Shown: positions 17,666-28,856 of the stretch, one piece after another | Layout: each line of letters begins with the position of its first letter | Numbering within the stretch: the stretch's first letter is position 1 | Assembly (NCBI GenBank): GCA_017514665.1 | Contig: JAFWIX010000008.1 | Span: 62,001 to 126,000 of the forward strand | DNA from: Candidatus Saccharimonadota bacterium | Lineage (GTDB): Bacteria > Patescibacteriota > Saccharimonadia > Saccharimonadales > Saccharimonadaceae | Length of the DNA: 64,000 nt | Reading direction: 5' to 3' | Notes under the pieces: model-generated | Databases searched by the model: none | What the model saw: the letters and a program-made list of their open reading frames with translations, nothing else | Told to the model about the DNA's origin: nothing | Made by a program: the position numbers and the translations under genes

Positions 17666-17688
17666 TATTCCTCCTTTTTTATACCGAC

Positions 17689-17694
17689 AATTAT
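17689..17694 (-). promoter_or_regulatory. Promoter -10 of the deaminase gene
   Basis: On the - strand TATAAT lies 23 nt upstream of the ATG, with AAGGAGG between them, so this is a promoter with a short leader and ribosome-binding site. It stands back to back with the tRNA-Ala promoter (17717-17722). Confidence 0.55.
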
Positions 17695-17716
17695 ACACTA
17701 TTTTTAAAAAGTATGC

Positions 17717-17722
17717 TATAAT
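17717..17722 (+). promoter_or_regulatory. Promoter of tRNA-Ala/tRNA-Thr
   Basis: TATAAT preceded by TGC (extended -10) lies 18 nt before the tRNA-Ala 5' end. Confidence 0.65.
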
Positions 17723-17740
17723 ACTCGTGGGGAGCACTTT

Positions 17741-17817
17741 GGGGCATTAGCTCAGTTGGCTAGAGCGCTTCAATGGCATTGAAGAGGTCATCGGTTCGAA
17801 TCCGATATGCTCCACCA
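17741..17817 (+). tRNA. tRNA-Ala (GGC)
   Basis: A 77-nt cloverleaf including an encoded CCA. The acceptor stem contains the G3-U70 wobble, the alanine identity element. The anticodon loop ATGGCAT gives anticodon GGC. The D loop has GG and the T loop is TTCGAAT, both canonical. Confidence 0.97.
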
Positions 17818-17873
17818 ATTTTAGGCCGTGTTTGCCCCTTGGGAACGCTCCAGGGCGGCGAACGAAGTGAGAC
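17818..17873 (+). other. GC-rich spacer between two tRNAs
   Basis: This 56-nt spacer holds short inverted repeats (CCTTGG with GGAACGCTCCAGGG nearby, and GGCG/CGCC around ACGAAGTGAG) and a copy of GCCGTG, which also starts the next tRNA. Its composition resembles the cores of the palindromic elements elsewhere in the window but it lacks their long arms. Confidence 0.35.
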
Positions 17874-17948
<75 letters not shown>

Positions 17949-17955
17949 TTTTATT

Positions 17956-18168
17956 ATGACACGAAAACACAATAATTTATTATATAACCCACCCAAATGC
18001 TGGGTTGGTGACAGCCAAAAAATCTCTTATCCAACCAGAGAAGAGGCCGAAATTGCCGCCAAAGTCGCCGAATACGACCACCACGTCAAATTAGACGTTT
18101 ATAAATGCGAGTACGGCGACCACTGGCATCTTACTGGCAATAAGCATAAACCTATTGACAATTCTTAA
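17956..18168 (+). CDS. Small Cys/His protein starting just after tRNA-Thr
   Basis: A 70-residue protein of unknown function. It contains YPTREEAEIAAKVAEYD and then YKCEYGDHWHLT, which resembles the CPYCGxWHL knuckle of small zinc-ribbon proteins with the second Cys replaced. The ATG is 8 nt after the tRNA CCA end and has no ribosome-binding site, so the message is probably made by processing of the tRNA precursor. Coding is supported by the motif and by its conservation-like pattern, not by any neighbour. Confidence 0.6.
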   Translation: MTRKHNNLLYNPPKCWVGDSQKISYPTREEAEIAAKVAEYDHHVKLDVYKCEYGDHWHLTGNKHKPIDNS

Positions 18169-18211
18169 AATAAACCTTAAAATAAAAGTATATTAAACAA
18201 GGAGTTATATT

Positions 18212-18700
18212 ATGTCACCAACAGCAGCAGCCTTGACCGGGGCGGGTCTTTTGACTTTCTTCCTCATGGTCATTGCATTCTACGTTCTCGTAGTAATCGC
18301 AAGCTGGAAAATTTTTGAAAAGGCGGGAGAAAAGGGTTGGAAGGCTCTCATCCCAGTCTATAATGTCTACATTTTATATAAAATTGTCGGCATGTCTACC
18401 TGGTTCTGGGTTTGTTTGGCCGTCGCAGTTATCGCTGAAGTCGTGTCAATGGTTTCTACTGGCAACACCACACAAGAAATCACCACCGAGACTCAATTGA
18501 GCCCAGTGGTTGTCTTGACTGTTTGTGTCGAGTCTATCTTGTTCTTGATTGTAGAAGTTATGTATGCCATTCGCACTGCCAAAGCTTTTGGCAAAGGCGG
18601 TGGATTTGCCGTTGGCTTGTTCTTCTTGCCAAATATCTTTTGGTTAATCCTTGGTTTTGGCAAAGCCAAATACAACAAGAAGGTCGCCTTGCAAAAATAA
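18212..18700 (+). CDS. Multi-pass membrane protein (DUF5684-like)
   Basis: A 162-residue hydrophobic protein with about four membrane segments. The motif EKAGEKGWKALIPVYNVYILYKIVG is interrupted here only for quoting length: the part GWKALIPVYN is the hallmark of the DUF5684 family of small membrane proteins, and AKAFGKGGGFAVGL is a second conserved region. A clear AAGGAG lies upstream and a strong terminator follows. The function is unknown. Confidence 0.75.
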   Translation: MSPTAAALTGAGLLTFFLMVIAFYVLVVIASWKIFEKAGEKGWKALIPVYNVYILYKIVGMSTWFWVCLAVAVIAEVVSMVSTGNTTQEITTETQLSPVVVLTVCVESILFLIVEVMYAIRTAKAFGKGGGFAVGLFFLPNIFWLILGFGKAKYNKKVALQK

Positions 18701-18707
18701 GCTCATT

Positions 18708-18739
18708 AAAAAGCTCCGGTTTAATGCCGGAGCTTTTTT
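18708..18739. terminator. Bidirectional terminator
   Basis: A 12-bp stem (AAAAAGCTCCGG / CCGGAGCTTTTT) with T-runs on both strands separates two convergent genes; it overlaps the stop codon of the methyltransferase gene on the - strand. Confidence 0.85.
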
Positions 18740-19271
18740 AATCTTCCGGTTCTATTTTATATAAATAAAAAGCGCCGACTTTTTTCTCTTCTGTTACTTC
18801 AGGCACATCAAATGCATTGGAAATAAAATATAAAGTTTTGTCTAGGCGATTTGCCTCGGCTTGAATTTTGCGATAAATTGATCTAATGTGTAAAGATTCG
18901 GCAAACGCATAAATCACCGTGGTGTCAGTAGGGAACTGAAAAGTGTAAAAATTACGACATTTGACCTTGACTTTGCGGTTTTTGCGAAAACGCCAGTTTG
19001 CCATTAATGCCAAAATTGGATTAATTTCTATACCCAAGCACTTCGCGCCAGTTTTATTAGCCTCCTCTAAAATGCCGCCATCACCTGAACCCAAATCTAT
19101 CAACAAATCTTTTTCGCTCATTTTATAAAGTTCCGAAAAGGCTTTAGGCAATTTGTCTCTCAGAGTAGGTACATACGGCGCCCCAGTCAAACCAGTCACC
19201 AAAAACACCCCCACTATCAGAACTACCGCTATAATGATTACTAGTACCAACACTCCGAGCACTGCGTTCAT
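18738..19271 (-). CDS. Membrane-anchored class I SAM methyltransferase
   Basis: A 177-residue protein with one N-terminal membrane helix (about 3-27) followed by a Rossmann methyltransferase. Motif I is LIDLGSGDGG and motif II is CLGIEINP. The N-terminal anchor, a PYVPT segment before the domain and the small size resemble the FAM173/ATPSCKMT-type lysine methyltransferases, but the substrate is unknown. The start at 19271 is chosen because TATAAT on the - strand lies exactly 6 nt upstream; an ATG at 19289 would lie before that -10 box. Confidence 0.75.
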   Translation of the reverse strand: MNAVLGVLVLVIIIAVVLIVGVFLVTGLTGAPYVPTLRDKLPKAFSELYKMSEKDLLIDLGSGDGGILEEANKTGAKCLGIEINPILALMANWRFRKNRKVKVKCRNFYTFQFPTDTTVIYAFAESLHIRSIYRKIQAEANRLDKTLYFISNAFDVPEVTEEKKVGAFYLYKIEPED

Positions 19272-19277
19272 AATATT

Positions 19278-19283
19278 ATTATA
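19278..19283 (-). promoter_or_regulatory. Leaderless promoter of the methyltransferase gene
   Basis: TATAAT on the - strand is separated from the ATG by 6 nt, and no Shine-Dalgarno site is present. Confidence 0.65.
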
Positions 19284-19406
19284 CCGCATTTTTCAAATAT
19301 GTTAAATTTTGCCAAAAAACTCTTGCTTTTTTGGCTGAAATGAGTTATGCTTATATTAAGATATAAAAACAGCTTAAGATTTAAGCATAGAAAGGAATTA
19401 AATCAA

Positions 19407-19955
19407 ATGGCACAAGCAAAAATGTTAAGTCAAAAAAGCACTCTGCGAGGCTTTACTATCATCGAGGTGGTTTTGGTGCTTGCTATCGCCGGCCTTATTT
19501 TCTTGATGGTCTTTATCGCTCTCCCAGCTCTGCAGCGTAGTCAACGTGATACTCAGCGTCGCGACGATTTGGCAAGGGTCGCAACAGCAATAAACAATTA
19601 CTCATCTAATAATAATGGCGCTTTGCCCACTACAAGCACTTTTGCGGTTAATACCACCACCCTCAACCATGGCGCCAATCAGCGAAATACTGCCACAGGA
19701 TTAGTGTCTAATTACCTCAATGAAGCTTCCGCTACCACTAATTCTTTCCTTGATCCAGATGGTACACCATACGGTGTCGCTATCGCATCTGGTGCACTAA
19801 CCGTAAATGCTGGAGCAGTAGACCATATAATTCATGTTCAAACTGGTACTCATTGCGGCACTGAAGGTCAAGCGGCAGCTCTTAACAATCAACCACGTAA
19901 ATACTCCGTTCTTTACATCCTTGAAAACGGTGTTTATTGCGCAGACAACAGCTAA
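19407..19955 (+). CDS. Type IV pilin-like protein
   Basis: A 182-residue prepilin. Residues 14-18 (RGFTI) form the prepilin peptidase site with Gly15/Phe16, Glu at mature position 5, and a hydrophobic helix of about 20 residues. The rest is a Thr/Ala/Asn-rich pilin head with two Cys (CGTE and YCADN regions) that may form a C-terminal disulfide. The start ATG 19407 follows GAAAGGAATT; an upstream in-frame start at 19347 overlaps the promoter. Type IV pili are known in Saccharibacteria and used for motility and host contact. No assembly genes are in this window. Confidence 0.85.
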   Translation: MAQAKMLSQKSTLRGFTIIEVVLVLAIAGLIFLMVFIALPALQRSQRDTQRRDDLARVATAINNYSSNNNGALPTTSTFAVNTTTLNHGANQRNTATGLVSNYLNEASATTNSFLDPDGTPYGVAIASGALTVNAGAVDHIIHVQTGTHCGTEGQAAALNNQPRKYSVLYILENGVYCADNS

Positions 19956-19969
19956 CATTAATCCTTTCG

Positions 19970-20001
19970 AAAATAGAAGCCTTTGTGGCTTCTATTTTTT
20001 T
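19970..20001 (+). terminator. Terminator after the pilin gene
   Basis: Stem AAAATAGAAGCC / GGCTTCTATTTT with a 5-nt loop and a run of T. Confidence 0.85.
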
Positions 20002-20010
20002 AAAAAATGA

Positions 20011-20050
20011 AAAACCCTCGACTTTATCCAATACCGGAGTCGAGGGTTTT
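20011..20050 (-). terminator. Terminator of the orphan gene at 20066
   Basis: Perfect 13-bp stem AAAACCCTCGACT / AGTCGAGGGTTTT with a 14-nt loop, just downstream of the - strand gene's stop; it can act on both strands. Confidence 0.75.
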
Positions 20051-20065
20051 AAAGAACGAACCGGT

Positions 20066-20497
20066 TTATCTCGTAACGTTGAGGTCCCAGATCCACAGAT
20101 CTAGACCATAATCAGCGTCAGTCAGTACCGCCATGAACCGGCTTCCTGGAGCGACAATCAATTCGGGATTGTCTGCTTCAACCAGGACTCTTTGGGCGTC
20201 TTTGCAGCTCTGCCAAATGTGGTCTTCATGAAGCTGGCACACTTTGATGGCACAACCATCTGCGTACCTTTTGATAAGAGCAGACAAAACTCTGAAAGTG
20301 ATTTTGTCTTCTCCTTTAAAGAGATCATCGAATACCTTTGTATCCGATGCAAATCCACACGCATCCGTTTCCGCATACAAAATAGCACTGCAAAGAATGC
20401 TCCACAGTCCATATAACCTTCTATCCTCTGCACCCTCGAGCGCATCAAGGATATCACTGCTTGGGTTTTCTCCCGTTAATTCCAATCTTTCTGTCAT
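20066..20497 (-). CDS. Orphan hypothetical protein with a structured leader
   Basis: A 143-residue soluble protein that I do not recognise. It contains four Cys, an acidic N-terminal half (EGAEDRRLYGLWSIL) and a C-terminal part ending YGLDLWIWDLNVTR. The start ATG 20497 follows AAGGAGAAGGAA; the frame extends to 20560 without another supported start. It has a consensus promoter about 200 nt upstream and a long leader with a 21-bp hairpin. The gene is flanked by terminators on both sides and is transcribed alone. Confidence 0.65.
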   Translation of the reverse strand: MTERLELTGENPSSDILDALEGAEDRRLYGLWSILCSAILYAETDACGFASDTKVFDDLFKGEDKITFRVLSALIKRYADGCAIKVCQLHEDHIWQSCKDAQRVLVEADNPELIVAPGSRFMAVLTDADYGLDLWIWDLNVTR

Positions 20498-20692
20498 TTC
20501 CTTCTCCTTACGTACAAGGCCCGCCGGCACTAACTTCATTAACTGCCGCGGGTATTCCACGGTCTAGCCTAGCTGCTCTCACCATGTAGTAGCCAAGCTA
20601 GACCGTAGAATATATTAATCACAGAAGAAAAAACGCAAATTCTAAGATAAACACTCATTTTAACGTCCCAGTTAATCTCTATAAAATCAACT
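20498..20692 (-). promoter_or_regulatory. Long structured 5' leader of the 20066 gene
   Basis: Between the predicted transcription start and the ATG there are about 195 nt with no open gene. They contain an imperfect inverted repeat with arms of 21 nt (about 20562-20582 and 20593-20613; sharing ACGGTCTAGC and GCTAGACCGT) and a 10-nt loop, then a short GC-rich segment before the ribosome-binding site. It could be a cis-regulatory RNA; no known riboswitch class is recognisable. Confidence 0.45.
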
Positions 20693-20698
20693 TCTTTT

Positions 20699-20727
20699 AT
20701 TATATCACAGATTACTAAAAAAGTCAA
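20699..20727 (-). promoter_or_regulatory. Promoter of the 20066 orphan gene
   Basis: On the - strand TTGACT (20722-20727), a 17-nt spacer and TATAAT (20699-20704), with TG just upstream of the -10, form a strong sigma-70-type promoter. Confidence 0.75.
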
Positions 20728-20784
20728 GCAAAATTACCCCCTCTATAAACAAACTATATCCTTGTTTTTTTAATTTTAGTTTGC

Positions 20785-20790
20785 TATAAT
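20785..20790 (+). promoter_or_regulatory. Promoter of tRNA-Gly
   Basis: TATAAT preceded by TGC lies 8 nt before the tRNA 5' end; transcription would start within a base or two of the mature 5' end. Confidence 0.65.
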
Positions 20791-20798
20791 AAGCTCAT

Positions 20799-20875
20799 GC
20801 GGGCGTAGCTCAGTTGTTTAGAGCGCTTCCTTGCCAAGGAAGAGGTCGTGAGTTAGAGTCTCATCGCCCGCACCA
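20799..20875 (+). tRNA. tRNA-Gly (GCC) with altered 19-56 pair
   Basis: A 77-nt cloverleaf with encoded CCA. The acceptor GCGGGCG pairs with CGCCCGC, and the anticodon loop TTGCCAA gives GCC. The D loop has G18-T19 in place of GG, and the T loop is TTAGAGT with A56 in place of C56. The two changes keep a Watson-Crick U19-A56 tertiary pair. The discriminator is A, which is not the U73 typical of bacterial tRNA-Gly. The CCA end touches the following antiporter gene. Confidence 0.93.
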
Positions 20876-20892
20876 TGTATTTGGGCATCTAT

Positions 20893-21867
20893 ATGGAAAT
20901 TTTACTGCAATTTATTCTACTAGCTGCTGGATTCGTTTTCCTAATCAAGGGCGCTGATTGGCTTGTCGATGGCGCTTCTTCTGCAGCTTCCAATTTCAAA
21001 GTTAGTAAACTTCTAATCGGCCTTACTATAGTGGCTTTTGGCACCGGCGCCCCAGAGCTCGCGGTGTCTTTTTCTTCATTTTTCAATGGTAGCACCGATA
21101 TTCTAATTGGTAACGTCATTGGTAGCAATATCATCAACGTACTCCTACTCATCGGTATTGCGGCCATCATTTGCCCTATCAAAGTCAAAAAAGACACTGT
21201 TTCTAAAGAATTACCTCTGCTCCTTTTAATTTCCACTGCTTTGATAATTTTACTTCTAGATGTTGATCTATCTGAGGCAGTTATTAATACCTTCTCTCGC
21301 GCTGACGCTATTATTTGCCTGCTTTTCTTTGGTATTTTTCTCTATTATCTCATCTCTCTTGCTCGCAAAAACAAGAAAGAAGCCAAAAAGGTCGAAAAAC
21401 CCAAATATAAACTCGGCAAATCTATCCTATTTGTCTTGGTTGGCCTAGCTGGTATCGTTGCCGGTAGTGAACTTGTAGTGAATTCCGCCTCTACTATTGC
21501 TTCTACCGTCGGTATATCTGAGCGTATCATTTCGCTTACTATCGTCGCTCTGGGTACCTCTCTGCCCGAGCTTGTCACCACTATCACTGCCGCCAGAAAA
21601 GGCGAAAACGATCTTTTGATCGGCAATATCGTTGGCAGTAATATCTTTAACATTTGTATTGTACTTGCTTTGCCGGTTCTTTTCTCCGGTGGGATCACGC
21701 CAGATAACTTCGAAGTTATCGATCTTACGATGTTAATTCTTTCTTCGTTCTTGATTTGTATTCTAGCGAGGCGAGGGCACGAAATTTCTCGTATCGACGG
21801 AGCATTGATGCTTATTATCTTCTTTATCTATTATGGTTATCTGGGCTACGGGGCTTTAGCAGTATAA
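20893..21867 (+). CDS. CaCA-family calcium/sodium antiporter
   Basis: This membrane exchanger (YrbG-like) has two inverted repeats of about five helices. Alpha-1 reads GTGAPELAVS followed by GNVIGSNIINVLLLIG, and alpha-2 reads GTSLPELVTT followed by GNIVGSNIFNICIVL; these form the ion-binding site. The preferred start 20893 gives 324 residues with the usual short N-terminus; an in-frame ATG at 20875 overlaps the tRNA CCA. There is no ribosome-binding site, so it may be translated from a tRNA-processed, nearly leaderless message. A terminator follows. Confidence 0.9.
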   Translation: MEILLQFILLAAGFVFLIKGADWLVDGASSAASNFKVSKLLIGLTIVAFGTGAPELAVSFSSFFNGSTDILIGNVIGSNIINVLLLIGIAAIICPIKVKKDTVSKELPLLLLISTALIILLLDVDLSEAVINTFSRADAIICLLFFGIFLYYLISLARKNKKEAKKVEKPKYKLGKSILFVLVGLAGIVAGSELVVNSASTIASTVGISERIISLTIVALGTSLPELVTTITAARKGENDLLIGNIVGSNIFNICIVLALPVLFSGGITPDNFEVIDLTMLILSSFLICILARRGHEISRIDGALMLIIFFIYYGYLGYGALAV

Positions 21868-21875
21868 AAGTATAA

Positions 21876-21906
21876 AAATCCCCCTAAGCTCGGCTCAGGG
21901 GGATTT
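21876..21906 (+). terminator. Terminator after the antiporter gene
   Basis: Stem AAATCCCCCT / AGGGGGATTT with an 11-nt loop. The T-run is short, so termination may be partial; the facing - strand gene ends nearby. Confidence 0.6.
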
Positions 21907-21944
21907 CGCTCTCCAAGAGAGCCACCATAGAAGGGGGAATTATC

Positions 21945-22397
21945 TTAAAACCAAATCTGGCCACCGATTATCCAGGGGCCATCTTCGAGCCTCTGAACGC
22001 GCTCCAGTATTGCCCTTGAGTTCTTATACAGCAAGTCATCCTGAACTTGTGTTATTTCTTTTTTACCTAAGAACTTCAAGGCCTCTTCGCTTGTACTCAA
22101 GGTATTCACGCAGACAGTACTACCTCTTAATTTAGCACACGCTAAAATAAATAGAAAATTTTCTTTCTCGTTCAAGTTCTTTTTTAACCCATAAATGAAG
22201 TTAAAGATTAGTTGCTCTTCTTCTGGCGTTAAAGTGCGTCTAAGCACTGTCCAGAAAATAGCCATTCTTTCTTTCTTATATGGTTCTTTTGGTTCTTGCT
22301 CATATTTTCCGAGCAAATCATCCAAAAACTTTTTTACCTTTATGGTCCTTTCCATCTCGTTGTATATTCCCGTCTTCTCTAAATCTACCATTGCCAT
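21945..22397 (-). CDS. Orphan hypothetical protein
   Basis: A 150-residue soluble, charged protein with no family I recognise. It is rich in Lys/Glu helices (KVKKFLDDLLGKYEQEP, LTPEEEQLIFNFIYGL). The start at 22397 follows GAGGAGG with an 8-nt spacing. A -10 box (TATAAT on the - strand, 22487-22492) lies about 90 nt upstream. It stands between conserved blocks and seems to be transcribed alone. Confidence 0.6.
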   Translation of the reverse strand: MAMVDLEKTGIYNEMERTIKVKKFLDDLLGKYEQEPKEPYKKERMAIFWTVLRRTLTPEEEQLIFNFIYGLKKNLNEKENFLFILACAKLRGSTVCVNTLSTSEEALKFLGKKEITQVQDDLLYKNSRAILERVQRLEDGPWIIGGQIWF

Positions 22398-22486
22398 TTT
22401 TTCATCCTCCTCGCAAAAATCCAAAAGTACCCTATATCCCTTCTATTTTAAAGGTACTTTTATCAAAACGATAAACTAGTTTTATC

Positions 22487-22492
22487 ATTATA
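22487..22492 (-). promoter_or_regulatory. Promoter -10 of the 21945 orphan gene
   Basis: TATAAT on the - strand, followed by a leader of about 80 nt containing a small palindrome (GATAAA/TTTATC around 22470-22486). Confidence 0.45.
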
Positions 22493-22533
22493 CAACAAAC
22501 TGCCCCAAAAAGCAACCATTAGCATCGTTAGTA

Positions 22534-22562
22534 TTGACATTTATCAAGATACATGTTAATAT
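22534..22562 (+). promoter_or_regulatory. Promoter of the 22607 orphan gene
   Basis: TTGACA (22534-22539), a 17-nt spacer and TAATAT (22557-22562). A leader of about 40 nt ends in GGGAGGTGG before the ATG. Confidence 0.7.
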
Positions 22563-22606
22563 AAAAAGACCCGTTATTTTTAGTTATTCACCAAGGGAGG
22601 TGGAAT

Positions 22607-22981
22607 ATGAACCTTATTATTCAGCAATTTGCGGACAATTGGAATGAGGAACATCCAGATTTCCTCTTTCAAATCGAAGGCCCAGCAAATAAACCCTTCG
22701 AAGTAAACGTTAGATATCCTGTAGGCAGATGCTATGGGTATTTCATCAACAATTTCAAAAGATGGAGCGATTTCGTCTCTGAAATTGATGAAAAATCCAA
22801 AGGTATCTTGATAGTTACTTCGGGCAAAGAGTTGTTTGCTCGCGGTATCATAGAAATCAAGGTCGCTTGCCAGTCGCCAGATTTTGACCCTGTCGTAGTG
22901 ACTGAAATCCTGGCCTGGATAGGCAAAAAATTGTCTCCGCATAAAAAAGCGTCAATTACGACTAGAGTCTCTGAAAGATAA
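22607..22981 (+). CDS. Orphan hypothetical protein
   Basis: A 124-residue soluble protein that I do not recognise. It has a mixed alpha/beta look, with aromatic-rich N-terminal half (FADNWNEEHPDFLF) and a middle strand pattern KGILIVTSGKELFARG. It has its own promoter, a strong Shine-Dalgarno site and its own terminator, so it is a single-gene unit. Confidence 0.6.
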   Translation: MNLIIQQFADNWNEEHPDFLFQIEGPANKPFEVNVRYPVGRCYGYFINNFKRWSDFVSEIDEKSKGILIVTSGKELFARGIIEIKVACQSPDFDPVVVTEILAWIGKKLSPHKKASITTRVSER

Positions 22982-22994
22982 CAGAGACTCGCCA

Positions 22995-23016
22995 GCCCGC
23001 TAAAGCGGGCTTTTTT
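22995..23016 (+). terminator. Terminator after the 22607 gene
   Basis: Stem GCCCGC / GCGGGC with a TAAA loop and six T. Confidence 0.9.
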
Positions 23017-23040
23017 CTGTCCAAATTTCCTTATGTATGC

Positions 23041-23046
23041 TATAAT
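23041..23046 (+). promoter_or_regulatory. Promoter of lemA-htpX
   Basis: TATAAT preceded by TGC, 23 nt before the lemA ATG, with CAGGAGA between. It directly follows the preceding terminator. Confidence 0.65.
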
Positions 23047-23069
23047 AAAACCATAAACAGGAGAATAAA

Positions 23070-23633
23070 ATGGTAATATTAATTATCTGTGGGGTTGTCC
23101 TCATTTTAATCGCCCTTTTCTGGGGTACTTACAACAGTTTGGTTAAGCTCAACGAGCGCGTCAACGAAGCCTGGTCAGACATCACTGTCCAACTCAAATA
23201 TCGCGCTGATTTGATTCCTAATCTTGTCGAGACCGTCAAGGGTTATGCCAAACACGAAAAAACCGCTTTTGAAAACGTCACCGCTGCTCGTAGCGCTGTG
23301 ATGAGTGCCAAATCTGTCAAAACTACTGCTGAAGCTGAAAAAACTCTCGAAGGCGCACTTTCCAAAGTCTTTGCTATTGCTGAAGCTTATCCGGAGCTCA
23401 AAGCTAGCGATAACTTCAAGGAACTACAAACTCAAATGCAAGACACCGAAGAAAAAATTCAAGCTGCTCGTCGCTTCTACAACAACGGCGCCAAAGAGCT
23501 CAACACCAAGATCAAGATGTTCCCATACAACTTCATCAATAACATCATTGGTCATTTCAAGACTCGCGAATATTATGAGGTTGAAGCTTCTGAACAAGCC
23601 AAGATCGAAAAAGCTCCCGAAGTTAAATTCTAA
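23070..23633 (+). CDS. lemA: LemA family protein
   Basis: LemA proteins are membrane-anchored helical-bundle proteins of unclear role, often next to HtpX. The 187-residue protein has an N-terminal membrane helix (about 2-20) followed by the hallmark segments LNERVNEAWSDITVQLKYRADLIPNLVETVKGYA and ARRFYNNGAKELNTKI in part (the first is longer than quoted limits allow, key residues RVNEAW and DLIPNLV). htpX starts 7 nt downstream, the usual pairing. Confidence 0.93.
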   Translation: MVILIICGVVLILIALFWGTYNSLVKLNERVNEAWSDITVQLKYRADLIPNLVETVKGYAKHEKTAFENVTAARSAVMSAKSVKTTAEAEKTLEGALSKVFAIAEAYPELKASDNFKELQTQMQDTEEKIQAARRFYNNGAKELNTKIKMFPYNFINNIIGHFKTREYYEVEASEQAKIEKAPEVKF

Positions 23634-23639
23634 TATATT

Positions 23640-24495
23640 ATGTACAAACAAATCGCAGCCAATAAACGTAACACCTGGATTATCCTGATTGGATTTATCG
23701 TGGTAATCGCGGGCATTGGCTGCGCTTTTGCTTATGCTTACGGCGACTGGGGAATTGCTATCTGGGTGCTCGTCGCCTCTACTGCCTATGCTGCTATACA
23801 ATATTTTCTCTCCGCTTCACTAGCCACCGCAATGACTGGCGCCCATGAAATTCAGAAAAAAGACAACCCTAAACTCTGGGATACTGTAGAAAATTTGAGC
23901 ATCACCACCGGACTACCAATGCCCAAAGTCTATATTATTGACGACCCCGCGCCAAACGCTTTCGCTACCGGTCGCGACCCCCAACACGCCATTGTAGCTG
24001 CCACCACCGGTCTTCTCGATATCATGGATAACAAAGAACTCACCGCTGTCATGGCGCATGAGATGTCTCACGTCAAAAACTACGACATTCGCGTTTCTAC
24101 TATCGTCTTTGGTTTAGTCTGCGTAATTGGCTTTATCGCTGATATCGGTACCCGTATGCTCTTCTTTGGCGGTCGCGACAGTAGTGATCGTAGTCCGCTT
24201 GGCTTTATTATTGTCATCGCTACATCCATTTTGGCGCCAATTGCGGCTTTATTAGCACAAATGGCCGTCTCGCGTGAGCGCGAATACCTTGCCGATGCTT
24301 CAGCCGTCAACATTACGCGCTACCCTGAAGGCATGATTGCTGCTCTTAAAAAGCTTGACACTCACGCTCGCCCAATGCGTCAACAAAATTCTTCTACTGA
24401 AGCTTTATTTATCAATAATCCGCTCAAAAAGGGCACTATTAGCAATCTTTTCAGTACTCATCCACCCATTGAAAAACGCATCGCGAGGCTTGAAG

Positions 24496-24515
<20 letters not shown>
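23640..24515 (+). CDS. htpX: HtpX-like membrane zinc metalloprotease
   Basis: HtpX degrades misfolded membrane proteins. The 291-residue protein has two N-terminal membrane helices, then the HEXXH site (His140, Glu141, His144 in AHEMSH), a further hydrophobic pair and the third zinc ligand region around EREYLADASAVNIT, and ends in the STHPPIEKRIARL motif. Catalytic zinc ligands are all kept. It is co-transcribed with lemA, and its last 20 bases overlap the next gene. Confidence 0.93.
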
Positions 24516-27586
<3,071 letters not shown>

Positions 27587-27587
27587 T

Positions 27588-28856
27588 TTAGACATTTTTC
27601 CACAGGCTTAACTGGGGTAAATATTCGGATATTCTTAATAATTCATTATATTTACAAATTCTGTCTGTTCTTGACATTGAACCAGTTTTGATCTGCCCAG
27701 CATTTAGACCCACTGCAATATGTGCAATCGAAGTATCTTCGGTCTCGCCCGAACGGTGCGATACAATTGTCTTGTAACCAGCTTCTTTGGCGGTTTTCAC
27801 CGCTTCAATCGTCTCTGACAAAGTACCAATTTGATTAGGTTTAATCAAAATCGCATTTGCTGCACCATCTTCGATGCCTTGTTCTAATAATTTAGTATTT
27901 GTCACAAATAAATCGTCACCGACTAATTGAATCTCCGAACCAAGCTCCGCCGTCATCTTACGCCAACCGCCCCAATTTTTTTCATCCAAACCATCTTCTA
28001 TCGAAATAATTGGATACTTTTCAATCAATTCTTTGTACCATTCAATCATTTCTTCAGTACTTTTGTGGCGACCGCTAGTTTTAAATGTATACTTTTTATC
28101 TTGATAAAATTCCGATGCCGCTACGTCAAGCGCAATTGCTACGTCTTCACCAGGAGTATAACCGCTCGCTTCAATCGCTGTCACAATATAGTTTAATGGT
28201 TCTTCATTACCATGGCCCATTTTTGGTGCATAACCACCTTCGTCACCTACCGTAGTTGGATAATTCTGTTCTTTGAGAATCTTTTTTAGTTCACGAAACA
28301 CTCGTGTACCAATTTCCAAAGTGTCATTAATAGTCGAGGCCGCCAGTGGCACAATCATATATTCCTGAATATCAGTAGACCAATCCGCGTGCGCCCCACC
28401 GTTCATAATATTCATCATTGGCAGCGGTAAGGTCATACCCTTAGTAGCAGAAAGCTCAGCTACATATTGGCAAAACAATAAACCTTTACTTCTAGCCATC
28501 GCCTTAGCCGTAGCCAACGACACTGCCAAAATCGCATTAGCACCAAGTTCTGATTTATTATCTGTACCATCAAGCTCACGCATCATTTCGTCAACCATAA
28601 TTTGGTCGGATGAATTACCAACTAATACATCGCGAATCTTGTTGTTAACATTCCAGACTGCCTTTTGCACGCTTTTACCACCAAAATAACGCTCGTCTCC
28701 GTCGCGTAATTCCAAGGCTTCTGATACACCGGTCGAAGCGCCCGAAGGTACAATTGCGCGCCCCGAAGCGCCATTCTCCAAAAAGACATCCGCTTCTACT
28801 GTCGGATTCCCACGACTGTCCAACACCTGTCTGGCGCGAATGTCAGAAATAACCAT
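27588..28856 (-). CDS. eno: Enolase
   Basis: Enolase converts 2-phosphoglycerate to phosphoenolpyruvate. The 422-residue protein has the N-terminal motif [17 protein letters not shown], the substrate loop [18 protein letters not shown], metal ligands in the barrel ([27 protein letters not shown]) and the signature [14 protein letters not shown]. It converges on ligA with one base between them. The promoter is shared back-to-back with ftsA and predicts a leaderless message. Confidence 0.97.
   Translation of the reverse strand: MVISDIRARQVLDSRGNPTVEADVFLENGASGRAIVPSGASTGVSEALELRDGDERYFGGKSVQKAVWNVNNKIRDVLVGNSSDQIMVDEMMRELDGTDNKSELGANAILAVSLATAKAMARSKGLLFCQYVAELSATKGMTLPLPMMNIMNGGAHADWSTDIQEYMIVPLAASTINDTLEIGTRVFRELKKILKEQNYPTTVGDEGGYAPKMGHGNEEPLNYIVTAIEASGYTPGEDVAIALDVAASEFYQDKKYTFKTSGRHKSTEEMIEWYKELIEKYPIISIEDGLDEKNWGGWRKMTAELGSEIQLVGDDLFVTNTKLLEQGIEDGAANAILIKPNQIGTLSETIEAVKTAKEAGYKTIVSHRSGETEDTSIAHIAVGLNAGQIKTGSMSRTDRICKYNELLRISEYLPQLSLWKNV

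Noticed and set aside
17737-17740. Longer start for the dCMP deaminase
   Set aside because: The extension covers the promoter; the ATG at 17665 has a good ribosome-binding site and matches the family.
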